Assembly: GCA_016297265.1 (NCBI GenBank)
Contig: JAEDHB010000028.1
Coordinates: forward strand, 1-19,024
Direction of reading: 5' to 3'
DNA: 19,024 bases
Source of the DNA: Butyrivibrio sp.
Lineage (GTDB): Bacteria > Bacillota > Clostridia > Lachnospirales > Lachnospiraceae
Position 1 is the first letter of the stretch, and every line of letters starts with the position of its first letter. This document shows positions 1 through 7,199 of this stretch, in pieces. The notes under the pieces were generated by a model. It had not been told where the DNA came from. It was given only the letters and a program-made list of their open reading frames with translations, and searched no databases. The translations under genes and the position numbers were made by a program.

Positions 1-1589
1 TCATTATCATCATCCATCTTACATTCCATTGCGATAGGGGACTTCACGGAAGGAGTTTTGATGTACACCATCAGCGCCGATTTTTGTCCCTTTTTTAAAA
101 AGAAATCGCCCTTGACATCTATTGTATAGTAACCCGCATTATTTAGCAAACCCTTGGCAACCAAAGTTTTGTTTTGAAAAGAATCCGTGTCCTTATAATT
201 ATCAATAAAATACACCTCATACTGTGAGCCTGTGCCCAGAGAGTAGAAGCCCACCGCCCGGAGTTTTTCATCAGATTTCGCCTCGTATACATTTGCAAAA
301 TAACCGTTATCGCGCTTATATCCAATCTGACCGGCCTGTCCCGTCAGGTCGCTTTGATATATATTGTCGTAATTGTCAGTGCCCTGCACACATGTGTAAA
401 CCACATTATTGGTGCCTATATTGCTGTCATAATATGACACATAAAAATATCCATTGTCGCCATAGTTTTCTCCCCAGCTGTTGGCGCAAATGAATGCACC
501 GTCCCCCATTGGCGCGGTGGTAAAATTATCCGCTTTATAATTATCATCCCAGCCGATGATGGCAACTGCATGGTTCGGTTTTTCAATTCCTATGTAACAG
601 TACGAAGCTGTTTCAGGATTATAAAACTCATTTGCTTCATTTGAAGGTCTGTCCTGAAGCATATAGACTGATGTCTGCACGCCTCCATACAGGAACACAG
701 CTTTTTTGATTTCTTCGATATTCTTATTTTCTATTATCTGTACTTCCTGCACATGCATAACAGGGGAAAGGTCATCCGGGGATTTGCCGTCACCATATGG
801 GTCCTCCGCTTCAAGAACAGGTCCTTTCCATGCAGTAAGATATGCCAGGGCAAGATGTACATATCCACCCATGATATCTGAAGAGTAGCCATTGTGATAT
901 GTCATGTGGTCCTCAGAATAATCTGCAGAACACCCCGGCAATACACTGCTCTCCAGTGCTGTCATTGCAGAAAACGCCCAGCAGGTACCGAATTTGCCCT
1001 GATTCTTAATCAAAGGAGCTTTGCCCATGGTTCTGTAATCATACATGTATGGATATATCTTTTTATCGGCATGGGTATCGGCAAGACAGATAGTATTGTT
1101 CATGGCGTCCCACTCATACTCATAATCCAGATATTTATTAATTAATTCTGCCGAAATAAAAGGAGCTCCTCCCACATATGTGATTGGAGAGACCTCCGGC
1201 ATTATCTCACCATCCACCTTCACAATATGCTCCGAATCGTATATTTCCAGCTTCGTATTTCTCTTTTCAATCAGTATTTTTCCATCAGGATAAGTATTGA
1301 CTGCACAGAGCAGGTGGTGTCTCAGAACCTTGAGATTAATATGCGGAATCATATCTTCATCAAAATATACATCCTCCTCAGAAATATCAATGTTTTTCCC
1401 ATCGATTTTCAAAACAATTTTTTCACTATTGATTGCGCCGTTAATGACATTATCCCATTCATCATCCCGCTCAAACGCAGTATTGTCCGTAATCAGACGA
1501 ATATTTTGAGACGAAATTACATATTTAATTACAACAATAAGGACAATAATTCCTATTGCGGCAAAATAATATCTCTTCCTGCTTTTCAA
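1..1589 (-). CDS. Secreted papain-family (C1A) cysteine peptidase with C-terminal lectin-like domain, partial
   Basis: The reading frame is open from a TTG at 1589 to the left edge (529 codons seen, no stop), so the C-terminus is missing. Residues 6-25 form one hydrophobic helix after a KSRKR stretch: a signal peptide or membrane anchor. Residues about 58-168 look like a copper-amine-oxidase-N-type (stalk) domain, with the pattern VKVDGEIMP...GGAPFISAELINKYL. The papain core follows with oxyanion Gln197 and catalytic Cys203 (NQGKFGTCWAFSAM), His340 (NHAVAIIGWDD) and Asn370 (CANSWGENYGDNGYFYVSYY), so all catalytic residues are present. Residues about 385-529 resemble the lectin-like domain found behind bacterial C1 peptidases. 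The start is set by AGAGGA six bases upstream of the TTG; no ATG gives the N-terminal helix. Family activity is protein degradation at the cell surface; the substrate is unknown. It follows the methyltransferase gene by two bases, so the two are probably co-transcribed. Confidence 0.9.
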   Translation of the reverse strand, partial: MKSRKRYYFAAIGIIVLIVVIKYVISSQNIRLITDNTAFERDDEWDNVINGAINSEKIVLKIDGKNIDISEEDVYFDEDMIPHINLKVLRHHLLCAVNTYPDGKILIEKRNTKLEIYDSEHIVKVDGEIMPEVSPITYVGGAPFISAELINKYLDYEYEWDAMNNTICLADTHADKKIYPYMYDYRTMGKAPLIKNQGKFGTCWAFSAMTALESSVLPGCSADYSEDHMTYHNGYSSDIMGGYVHLALAYLTAWKGPVLEAEDPYGDGKSPDDLSPVMHVQEVQIIENKNIEEIKKAVFLYGGVQTSVYMLQDRPSNEANEFYNPETASYCYIGIEKPNHAVAIIGWDDNYKADNFTTAPMGDGAFICANSWGENYGDNGYFYVSYYDSNIGTNNVVYTCVQGTDNYDNIYQSDLTGQAGQIGYKRDNGYFANVYEAKSDEKLRAVGFYSLGTGSQYEVYFIDNYKDTDSFQNKTLVAKGLLNNAGYYTIDVKGDFFLKKGQKSALMVYIKTPSVKSPIAMECKMDDDN

Positions 1590-1591
1590 AA

Positions 1592-2746
1592 TTAATCCTC
1601 TTTCTTCCTTTTCGGTGGTTTTGGTCCAAGGAACTGGTAATAACCGGTTTTAATCATTCCATTATATATTTTACGGACTTTATCCGCCTTTCTGCCGACA
1701 TATTTTTCCGTATCCTCATAGGAAGTAATCAGATATGCAGACCAGGAATCAAGTGCCATAAAGCGTTCTCCGAATGCAGAATAGATTGCCGGCAAGGTGT
1801 CCTTTTCTTCCAATCGTTCACCATATGGCGGATTGGAAATAATAAAGCCGTATTTTCCCCCATGGGATAAATCCTTAACCTCTCTCTGTTGAAAATGAAT
1901 AAGCTCGTCCACACCTGCTCTTTTGGCGTTTTCCTTAGCGATACGAATAACCTGTCCATCAATATCGTAAGCCTGAATGTCCGTTTTGACATCATAATCT
2001 ATATTGTCCCTGGCCTCCTCAATATTTTCATCCCACAAAGCAGGCTCGATGAAATTGTCCCACTCCATGGCTGTGAATTTTCTGTTCATACCGGGAGCAA
2101 TATTGGCAGCAATCATGGCAGCTTCAATCGCAAAAGTTCCGCTGCCGCAGAATGGGTCAACCAGCACTCTGTCCCCATGCCATGGTGTGAGCATAATGAG
2201 CGCTGCCGCCAGTGTTTCGGAAATAGGTGCCTTTCCGGCCTGAGTACGGTACCCTCTCTTGTGCAGGGAATCCCCGGTTGTATCCAGACATACCGTAACC
2301 TCATCCTTATTGATAAAAATTCTTATCGGGTATGCAACGCCATCCTCCGCAAACCATTCTATATCGTAATGTTGCTTCAGCCTCTCAACCATCGCTTTTT
2401 TAGCAATTGACTGGATATCGGATGGAGAAAACAATTTGCTGTTGACTGAGCTCGCCTTGGTTACCCAGAATTTTCCGTTGGCAGGAATAAATTCCTCCCA
2501 TGGACAAGCCTTAATCGCTTCAAAAAGTTCATCATATGTAACCGCACGGAAACGTCCCACACATATAAGGACGCGTTCAGCCGTGCGAAGAAAAATATTG
2601 GTTCTGCAGACTGCATCCGCGTCACCTTCTATTGTAATCCTTCCGTCTTCCACCCGCGTAGTTTCATAACCCAGATCATATAATTCTCTTTTTAAGACCG
2701 CCTCAAGTCCAAAATGACATGGCAAAATGATAGGAAATCTTTTCAT
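1592..2746 (-). CDS. THUMP-domain class I SAM-dependent RNA methyltransferase (RlmL/YpsC-like)
   Basis: 384 aa. Residues about 45-155 fit a THUMP RNA-binding domain. Residues 160-370 form a Rossmann methyltransferase with SAM motif I DPFCGSGTFAIEAA (197-210) and catalytic motif NPPYGERL (305-312), the signature of N2-guanine or N6-adenine methyltransferases. Length and layout match Bacillus YpsC and the N-terminal half of E. coli RlmL, which methylate guanine in 23S rRNA; the target base here is inferred. The tail KPPKRKKED is basic. AGAGAGGT lies just upstream of the ATG. It sits between the rhodanese gene (36-base gap) and the C1A peptidase (2-base gap), which suggests one transcript. Nothing looks broken. 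Confidence 0.9.
   Translation of the reverse strand: MKRFPIILPCHFGLEAVLKRELYDLGYETTRVEDGRITIEGDADAVCRTNIFLRTAERVLICVGRFRAVTYDELFEAIKACPWEEFIPANGKFWVTKASSVNSKLFSPSDIQSIAKKAMVERLKQHYDIEWFAEDGVAYPIRIFINKDEVTVCLDTTGDSLHKRGYRTQAGKAPISETLAAALIMLTPWHGDRVLVDPFCGSGTFAIEAAMIAANIAPGMNRKFTAMEWDNFIEPALWDENIEEARDNIDYDVKTDIQAYDIDGQVIRIAKENAKRAGVDELIHFQQREVKDLSHGGKYGFIISNPPYGERLEEKDTLPAIYSAFGERFMALDSWSAYLITSYEDTEKYVGRKADKVRKIYNGMIKTGYYQFLGPKPPKRKKED
1596..1601 (-). promoter_or_regulatory. Ribosome binding site (AGAGGA) fixing the TTG start of the C1A peptidase
   Basis: AGAGGA on the minus strand lies six bases before the TTG at 1589 and overlaps the end of the upstream methyltransferase gene. It is the only good site in front of the peptidase frame, and it supports a non-ATG start. 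Confidence 0.6.
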
Positions 2747-2782
2747 ATGTACCTCTCTTTTCTATGATTAATATTAGTAATA

Positions 2783-3103
2783 TTATGAGCAAGTGTCAAA
2801 TACTTTGTTTTTGCCACTGTAATCTTCAATTCCGCCAATAAGTGCCTTCACTGTATAACCTCTGTCAAAATATTCCTTTGCCGCCAAAAGTCCGGTGCCT
2901 CCGTGTGCACAATAAAATATTAGTATTTTGTTCTGTGGCAGTACAACATGTTTTTTTGATAATTCTTCATAGGGGATGTTTATTGAATTTCTTATATGCA
3001 CTTTGTCAAAAAGGCATTTTTCTCTTACGTCGATAATCTGCACACAGGGATTATCCAGCAGATAATCAAGTTGTGATGAAGAAATTACCTCAAACCTAAG
3101 CAT
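2783..3103 (-). CDS. Single-domain rhodanese-like protein
   Basis: 106 aa, the size of one rhodanese domain and nothing else. Family features seen are IIDVRE (23-28), HIRNSINIP (36-44) and the active-site loop CAHGGTG starting at Cys65, then the closing GGIEDYSG. The usual loop is CxxGxR; here Thr-Gly replaces the final Arg, so substrate preference may differ. Such proteins carry sulfur as a Cys-persulfide in the cytoplasm (thiosulfate or persulfide transfer); the donor and acceptor cannot be read from the sequence. The start is supported by AAGGAGG eight bases upstream of the ATG. It is the first gene of a probable three-gene transcript with the methyltransferase and the C1A peptidase. Confidence 0.85.
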   Translation of the reverse strand: MLRFEVISSSQLDYLLDNPCVQIIDVREKCLFDKVHIRNSINIPYEELSKKHVVLPQNKILIFYCAHGGTGLLAAKEYFDRGYTVKALIGGIEDYSGKNKVFDTCS

Positions 3104-3126
3104 ACAAAAGCCTCCTTCTCGCTATT

Positions 3127-3132
3127 ATTATA
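3127..3132 (-). promoter_or_regulatory. Possible -10 box (TATAAT) for the rhodanese-methyltransferase-peptidase unit
   Basis: A perfect TATAAT on the minus strand lies 23 bases before the rhodanese ATG, leaving a very short leader that still contains the ribosome binding site. No good -35 is seen at 16-18 bases. This is only a weak call. Confidence 0.3.
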
Positions 3133-3235
3133 TTCAGAATGACCATTATTTGACACATCTAAACCCGGATTTGCGCAATAAAACAGGCAAAAATCGACAA
3201 AATAATATTTTTTTCAAAAAAATCAAAAAAAGTAC

Positions 3236-3264
3236 TTGCATTTATTAAAAAAGTAATATATAAT
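3236..3264 (+). promoter_or_regulatory. Sigma-A promoter facing the gene-free strand (TTGCAT-17-TATAAT)
   Basis: TTGCAT at 3236-3241, a 17-base spacer and a perfect TATAAT at 3259-3264, preceded by A/T tracts that could act as an UP element. A start seven bases downstream would be A3271. No plus-strand gene lies downstream, so it appears to drive a short RNA. Confidence 0.6.
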
Positions 3265-3270
3265 TCAAAC

Positions 3271-3381
3271 ATAGAAAGCGAACGGAAATGCTTTCTATTA
3301 ATAACCCCTTATTAATTATTTATACTCCCCTCATTAATAGTCGATGGTTTTGCCATCGACTATTATCTTTATTTTTTATTT
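3271..3381 (+). ncRNA. Candidate small RNA with C-rich single-stranded linker
   Basis: From the predicted start at 3271 the RNA would begin with a perfect 9-bp hairpin (ATAGAAAGC 3271-3279 with GCTTTCTAT 3290-3298, 10-base loop). About 36 unpaired, A/U-rich bases follow that carry two C-rich motifs, CCCCTT (3305-3310) and CTCCCCTC (3325-3332). It ends in a 13-bp terminator hairpin with a T-rich tail. There is no meaningful ORF. Promoter, structured 5' end, anti-Shine-Dalgarno-like C runs and terminator in about 110 bases are the layout of trans-acting sRNAs such as RsaE/RoxS of other Firmicutes. I see no sequence match that would name the family, so it is a candidate only. It lies convergent to the flippase-like gene, and its own strand is otherwise empty. 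Confidence 0.5.
3335..3381 (+). terminator. Intrinsic terminator of the candidate small RNA
   Basis: A perfect 13-bp stem (arms 3335-3347 and 3353-3365, core AGTCGATGG/CCATCGACT) with a TTTTG loop is followed on the plus strand by a T-rich tail at 3366-3381. The minus-strand side lacks a T tract, so it works for plus-strand transcription. Confidence 0.7.
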
Positions 3382-3383
3382 GA

Positions 3384-3420
3384 TAAAGGCGAAACCGCAC
3401 ATTATGCGATTTCGCCTTTA
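3384..3420. terminator. Stem-loop at the end of the flippase-like gene, possible terminator
   Basis: Arms TAAAGGCGAAA (3384-3394) and TTTCGCCTTTA (3410-3420), plus an inner CGCA/TGCG stem, form a hairpin. On the minus strand it begins with the stop codon of the membrane protein gene. The sequence after it is A-rich on the minus strand and moderately T-rich on the plus strand. It may stop or protect either transcript; the direction is uncertain. Confidence 0.45.
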
Positions 3421-4449
3421 TTGATGTTTATCTAATTTTCCTCCGCGTCTCATATCCCTGCCCGCAGGTGCAAGTATCAATATACTTATTAGAAACGGTG
3501 CATAATATGTTACAACTCTGTACAGAATCAGACTGGAACCTGCAGCTGTTTTTCCAAATACCGCCGCGAATACCAATGCGTATACTACCTCTAGGGACCC
3601 GACTCCTCCCGATGTCGGTATCACGCCCATAATCAGCTGCATTATGGCCGTTGTGGTTATCGCCTGTGATATGGTTACTCCGCCCGGATTGCCGCCTGTT
3701 GCATATATTGCAATCACAGGAATAACATACCAGCAGCTCATCTTAATAAAATTGGTAAAAGAAAAAATAATCCACGCTTTAGGATCTTTTACTATATCTT
3801 TGGTGCTTTCTCTCAAGTTCGACATAAGATTCTTAATTCCGGCATTGACATTCCTGTGTTTTTCTTTTCTGAAAATACGGTCTGTCAGCTTGGCAAGGAG
3901 ATTATGAAATTTCTCCGAAGCACCCACGAGAATCATTCCGACAATTACCACCAGGCTGAGTCCCACACCCAGATAGATGTATTTTATTGCGGAAGGAAAA
4001 CTGTTCTTTACAAAGCTATTGTTAATAATCAAAAGTACAACGGCATATATCACAATCAGTGTCTTGTGGAATACATATGGCATGGTTGTTATTGATATCG
4101 CCTTACCCATGTCAACGCCCTTTGTTCTCAGGTACATTACCTGTGCCGGTTTGATACCCGCACCAAATGTCGTCACATTAAAGAATATGCACATATATCC
4201 AATTGCCAGACATCTGAAAAATGATATCCTATATCCTTCTTTTCTAAACAGATAGTAATACATAATCGAATCGATTACATAGTAGAGATTTCCCAGCAAC
4301 AGTAACAACAGAAGTATCTGTATTTTGGCATTAGCCAGTTGCCTGCCTATATCCTTATATGAATCCCTGAACAATCTGTAAAGAATGAAGCCCATAAGTA
4401 AGATAAGAACTATTTCCGCCACTATCTTAATTATTTTCTTCTTATTCAT
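3418..4449 (-). CDS. LPG_synthase_TM (UPF0104) family integral membrane protein
   Basis: 343 aa from the ATG at 4449. The protein is almost wholly hydrophobic, with about eight membrane helices and a basic start (MNKKKIIK) and end (RRGGKLDKHQ). The family pattern near residues 275-300, PTSGGVGSLE followed by VVYALVFAAVFG, matches the conserved block of the flippase half of MprF and the UPF0104 proteins. No lysyltransferase domain is attached, so it is not a full MprF. By family the role is lipid or polyisoprenoid-linked substrate handling in the cytoplasmic membrane; the exact substrate is unknown. An in-frame ATG at 4494 would add MTCRCITTGFFCEVT, but that segment lies in the tRNA terminator. 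GAGGTG just before 4449 supports the shorter start. It lies 50 bases after tRNA-Arg on the same strand. Confidence 0.8.
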   Translation of the reverse strand: MNKKKIIKIVAEIVLILLMGFILYRLFRDSYKDIGRQLANAKIQILLLLLLLGNLYYVIDSIMYYYLFRKEGYRISFFRCLAIGYMCIFFNVTTFGAGIKPAQVMYLRTKGVDMGKAISITTMPYVFHKTLIVIYAVVLLIINNSFVKNSFPSAIKYIYLGVGLSLVVIVGMILVGASEKFHNLLAKLTDRIFRKEKHRNVNAGIKNLMSNLRESTKDIVKDPKAWIIFSFTNFIKMSCWYVIPVIAIYATGGNPGGVTISQAITTTAIMQLIMGVIPTSGGVGSLEVVYALVFAAVFGKTAAGSSLILYRVVTYYAPFLISILILAPAGRDMRRGGKLDKHQ

Positions 4450-4460
4450 TGTCACCTCAC

Positions 4461-4491
4461 AAAAAAAACCTGTCGTAATACACCGACAGGT
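4461..4491 (-). terminator. Intrinsic terminator after tRNA-Arg
   Basis: On the minus strand ACCTGTCG, an 8-base loop and CGACAGGT form an 8-bp stem followed by a run of eight T (4468-4461), starting a few bases after the tRNA 3' end. The T run ends only 11 bases before the ATG of the downstream membrane protein gene. Confidence 0.8.
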
Positions 4492-4498
4492 CATAAAA

Positions 4499-4572
4499 TG
4501 CGCCAGAGAGGATTCGAACCCCCGACACCACGGTCCGTAGCCGTGCGCTCTATCCAGCTGAGCTACTAGCGC
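4499..4572 (-). tRNA. tRNA-Arg (anticodon ACG)
   Basis: A full cloverleaf can be drawn: acceptor GCGCTAG/CTGGCGC, D arm GCTC/GAGC, anticodon arm CACGG/CCGTG with loop CTACGGA giving anticodon ACG (read as ICG, CGN codons), variable loop GTGTC, T arm with TTCGAAT, discriminator A. CCA is not encoded. It has its own promoter and terminator. Confidence 0.95.
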
Positions 4573-4602
4573 TTACCATTGCATTAGTTTGCAACAAAAC
4601 AT

Positions 4603-4631
4603 AGTATACAATGATAGTTTATTATTGTCAA
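4603..4631 (-). promoter_or_regulatory. Promoter of tRNA-Arg (TTGACA-17-TATACT)
   Basis: TTGACA (4631-4626), a 17-base spacer and TATACT (4608-4603) lie about 30 bases before the tRNA 5' end. It is a near-consensus, stable-RNA-type promoter in the gap between pncB and the tRNA. Confidence 0.8.
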
Positions 4632-4674
4632 GCACTTATTATAGTCGATAATATGCATTTTGCACTCCTGCCGC

Positions 4675-6132
4675 TTAAGAAAAGCGGGAAAGCATTTCCT
4701 GCTTTACCTTGTAAAGCTCCATTGACAAATCAACATAATGTGTATGAGGATTTTCAAATCTCTGCTCCTCAGGCCAAACGGTTGTATCAAGCTGTTTTTT
4801 AACCTTGTCACTGATTTCTTTGAGCGTTGGAAGTTTGTATACCAGCTCACCGTTTTTGAAAATCGTCTTTTTAAGATTCTCACAGGAGAAATTCTCAAAT
4901 GAACGCCTTTTCCAAGGTTTTATCTCATCCATATATGGGTATGGCTTGCTGTCATCAATTGTCTCATCATGCAGTGTAATTACATCCGCAATTCCGTAGC
5001 CGCTTTCCTTGTCATAGATTCTCCAAAGGGATTTAAATCCCGGATTGGTAATCTTCTCAACATTCTCTGAAATTTTTATTTTAGGCTCAAATTCGCCATT
5101 GTCTTTCTCCACGGCTGCAAGCTTATATACGCCTCCAAATACCGGCTCGGATTTGGCGGTAATCATTCTCTCACCGACACCGTATGAATCAATTCTTGCA
5201 CCCTGCTTGTTGAGCGAATTAATGAGATATTCGTCGACACTGTTCGAAACAACGATTGAACAATCCTCGCAGCCTGCCTCATCAAGTATTTTTCTGACTT
5301 TTTTTGTCAGATAAGCAAGGTCTCCGCTGTCGATTCTTATACCTTTCAGCCTGTGTCCCATAGGCTCAAGGACCTCTTTTGCAACTTTTATTGCATTTTT
5401 GACTCCGCTCTCAAGAACGTTATAAGTATCAATAAGAAGTATACAATTATCGGGATATACTTCAGCATAAGCTTTAAATGCTTCATATTCACTGTCAAAG
5501 AACTGTACAAAAGAATGTGCCATTGTTCCCACTGCCTTAACTCCGAACATCTCATCGGATATAGTTGTAGCAGTAGCACCAACACCTCCGATATAGCAGG
5601 CTCTCGCACCGTAAATTGCCGCATCACTTCCCTGTGCACGTCTTGCGCCAAATTCCATAACGGATGCCGTTCCGGCGGCTCTGACGATTCGATTGGCTTT
5701 GGTAGCGATAAGGGACTGATGATTGATTGTAAGTAAAAGCATTGTCTCAATCAGCTGCGCATCAATAAGAGGTGCCACAACCGTAATTAATGGGGTGTTT
5801 GGATATACAACGGTTCCCTCTTCAACGGAATAGATGTCTCCTGAAAATTTGAAGTTGGCAAGGTATTCCAGGAATCCCTCGTCAAACATATTTCTGTTCC
5901 TGAGATATTCGATATCTTCCTCGTCAAAAGACAAATTCTGTATATATTCAACTAATTGCTCAAGGCCTGCAAAAATAACAAATCCTCCATTATCAGGATT
6001 GCGTCTGTAAAACATATCAAACACAACTCTTTTATCCTTGAGTCCTTTAACAAAGTATCCGTTACTCATCGTTAATTCATAGAAATCCATCAGCATTGTG
6101 AGATTTCTTTTATTTTTTGTAAAAGTTGCCAT
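4675..6132 (-). CDS. pncB: Nicotinate phosphoribosyltransferase
   Basis: 485 aa, the usual length for this family. It converts nicotinate and PRPP (with ATP) to nicotinate mononucleotide in the Preiss-Handler NAD salvage pathway, in the cytoplasm. Sequence support: N-terminal DFYELTMSNGYF (16-27), FGARRAQG (161-168), the phosphorylatable-His region GTMAHSFVQFF with His206, LIDTYNVLESG (233-243) and the phosphate-binding GIRIDSGDL (264-272). The C-terminal W(P)EEQRFENPHTHYVDLS is typical of bacterial PncB. The start is supported by AGAGGGAA upstream of the ATG. It has its own promoter between hypE and this gene, so it need not follow the hydrogenase operon, although read-through is possible since no terminator is visible after hypE. 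No break or odd composition. Confidence 0.95.
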   Translation of the reverse strand: MATFTKNKRNLTMLMDFYELTMSNGYFVKGLKDKRVVFDMFYRRNPDNGGFVIFAGLEQLVEYIQNLSFDEEDIEYLRNRNMFDEGFLEYLANFKFSGDIYSVEEGTVVYPNTPLITVVAPLIDAQLIETMLLLTINHQSLIATKANRIVRAAGTASVMEFGARRAQGSDAAIYGARACYIGGVGATATTISDEMFGVKAVGTMAHSFVQFFDSEYEAFKAYAEVYPDNCILLIDTYNVLESGVKNAIKVAKEVLEPMGHRLKGIRIDSGDLAYLTKKVRKILDEAGCEDCSIVVSNSVDEYLINSLNKQGARIDSYGVGERMITAKSEPVFGGVYKLAAVEKDNGEFEPKIKISENVEKITNPGFKSLWRIYDKESGYGIADVITLHDETIDDSKPYPYMDEIKPWKRRSFENFSCENLKKTIFKNGELVYKLPTLKEISDKVKKQLDTTVWPEEQRFENPHTHYVDLSMELYKVKQEMLSRFS

Positions 6133-6163
6133 TATTATATTCCCTCTGAAATTATTTTTTTAT

Positions 6164-6192
6164 ATCGTAAACCTCTTTATAATTTATGTCAA
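6164..6192 (-). promoter_or_regulatory. Promoter of pncB (TTGACA-17-TACGAT)
   Basis: A perfect -35 TTGACA (6192-6187), 17 bases, then TACGAT (6169-6164), ending 31 bases before the pncB ATG. No NAD-type riboswitch fits in the remaining leader. Confidence 0.6.
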
Positions 6193-6214
6193 GAATCTAA
6201 GAGTGTTTATGAGG

Positions 6215-7195
6215 TCAGCAAATTCGGGGAAGGCCTTCTCCAATCAGCTCTCCCACCATTCTTTTTCCTCCGATAGATGTTAGCATAGTAACTCCGGCAC
6301 CCTCCGTCACATATCCGATTATCTGCGCATTTTCACCGTATTTTCGCCCACGTATAATTTCAAGTGCCCGTTCAGAATCCTTTCCGGGCACTATTGCCAC
6401 CAGCTTACCCTCGTTGCCCATATGCATAATATCAAGTCCGAGTATCTTTGCAAATGCCCTGACCTGAATATCAACAGGTATTTTTTCCTCTTGGATTTCG
6501 ATACCTACTCCGCTGCTTCTTGCAAGTTCACAAAGCACGGTTCCGAGTCCTCCTCTCGTCACATCACGCATCGCGTGGATTTCAATCTTATTTTCCAAAA
6601 GACCTTCCACCATATCCACCAACGGAGCATTATCGCTTTCAATAGTATTGTCAATATTCATTCTGTGACTCAGTATTGCGGCATGATGGTCCCCTATATT
6701 TCCGGATAAAATAACCACATCCTCCGGCTTACAGTTTTTACAGGATATATCAATTCCCTCCTGCATAATCCCGACCCCGGTAGTATTGATGTAAAGTCCA
6801 CCATCACCCTCAATTACCTTAGTATCCCCTGCCACAATTAGCACACCGGATTCCGAGGCTGTTGCTGCCATACTATCCGCAATTCTTTCAAGCAAATCCG
6901 TGTCAGCACCTTCTTCGATAATAAAACCACAGGTAATGTATTTGGGTTTTGCACCCCTTGCCAGCAAATCATTAACAGTTCCGCATATGCATAGTCTGCC
7001 AATATCTCCACCGGAATATTCAAGGGGAGTCACTACAAAGCTGTCCGTGGTAATTGCTATTTGGGCGGTTCCCGGAACAACTGCGCAATCCTCCATGGCA
7101 TCCAGAATTTCATTGGAGAATCTGCCTGCAAATATTTTTTCAATAAGCTCACCCGTAGCTTTGCCACCACTTCCATGTGCCATTGTTATTTTCAT
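6215..7195 (-). CDS. hypE: Hydrogenase maturation protein HypE (carbamoyl dehydratase)
   Basis: 326 aa from the ATG at 7195; a GTG one codon earlier is less likely. AIR-synthase fold with MAHGSGGKATGELI at the N-terminus, TDSFVVTPLEYSGGDIG near residue 50, and glycine-rich AGDTKVIEGD and TRGGLGT segments typical of HypE. It ends in the diagnostic LPRIC, whose last Cys accepts the carbamoyl group from HypF and is dehydrated with ATP to a thiocyanate, the source of the active-site CN ligands. It is the last gene of the ech-hyp operon: the hypD stop is four bases upstream and its ribosome binding site GAGG lies in the end of hypD. It should work in the cytoplasm with HypC/HypD. Confidence 0.97.
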   Translation of the reverse strand: MKITMAHGSGGKATGELIEKIFAGRFSNEILDAMEDCAVVPGTAQIAITTDSFVVTPLEYSGGDIGRLCICGTVNDLLARGAKPKYITCGFIIEEGADTDLLERIADSMAATASESGVLIVAGDTKVIEGDGGLYINTTGVGIMQEGIDISCKNCKPEDVVILSGNIGDHHAAILSHRMNIDNTIESDNAPLVDMVEGLLENKIEIHAMRDVTRGGLGTVLCELARSSGVGIEIQEEKIPVDIQVRAFAKILGLDIMHMGNEGKLVAIVPGKDSERALEIIRGRKYGENAQIIGYVTEGAGVTMLTSIGGKRMVGELIGEGLPRIC

Positions 7196-7199
7196 CACT

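Noticed and set aside
1227..1595. Plus-strand 122-codon ORF opposite the C1A peptidase
   Set aside because: It is antisense to a well-supported gene, with low-complexity Asn/Ile-rich content and no ribosome binding site.
4450..4494. Upstream start (MTCRC...) for the flippase-like gene
   Set aside because: It falls in the tRNA-Arg terminator, and the added segment has no sense; GAGGTG supports the ATG at 4449.
6133..6214. Riboswitch in front of pncB
   Set aside because: Only about 30 bases remain between promoter and ATG, and no aptamer-like structure is visible.
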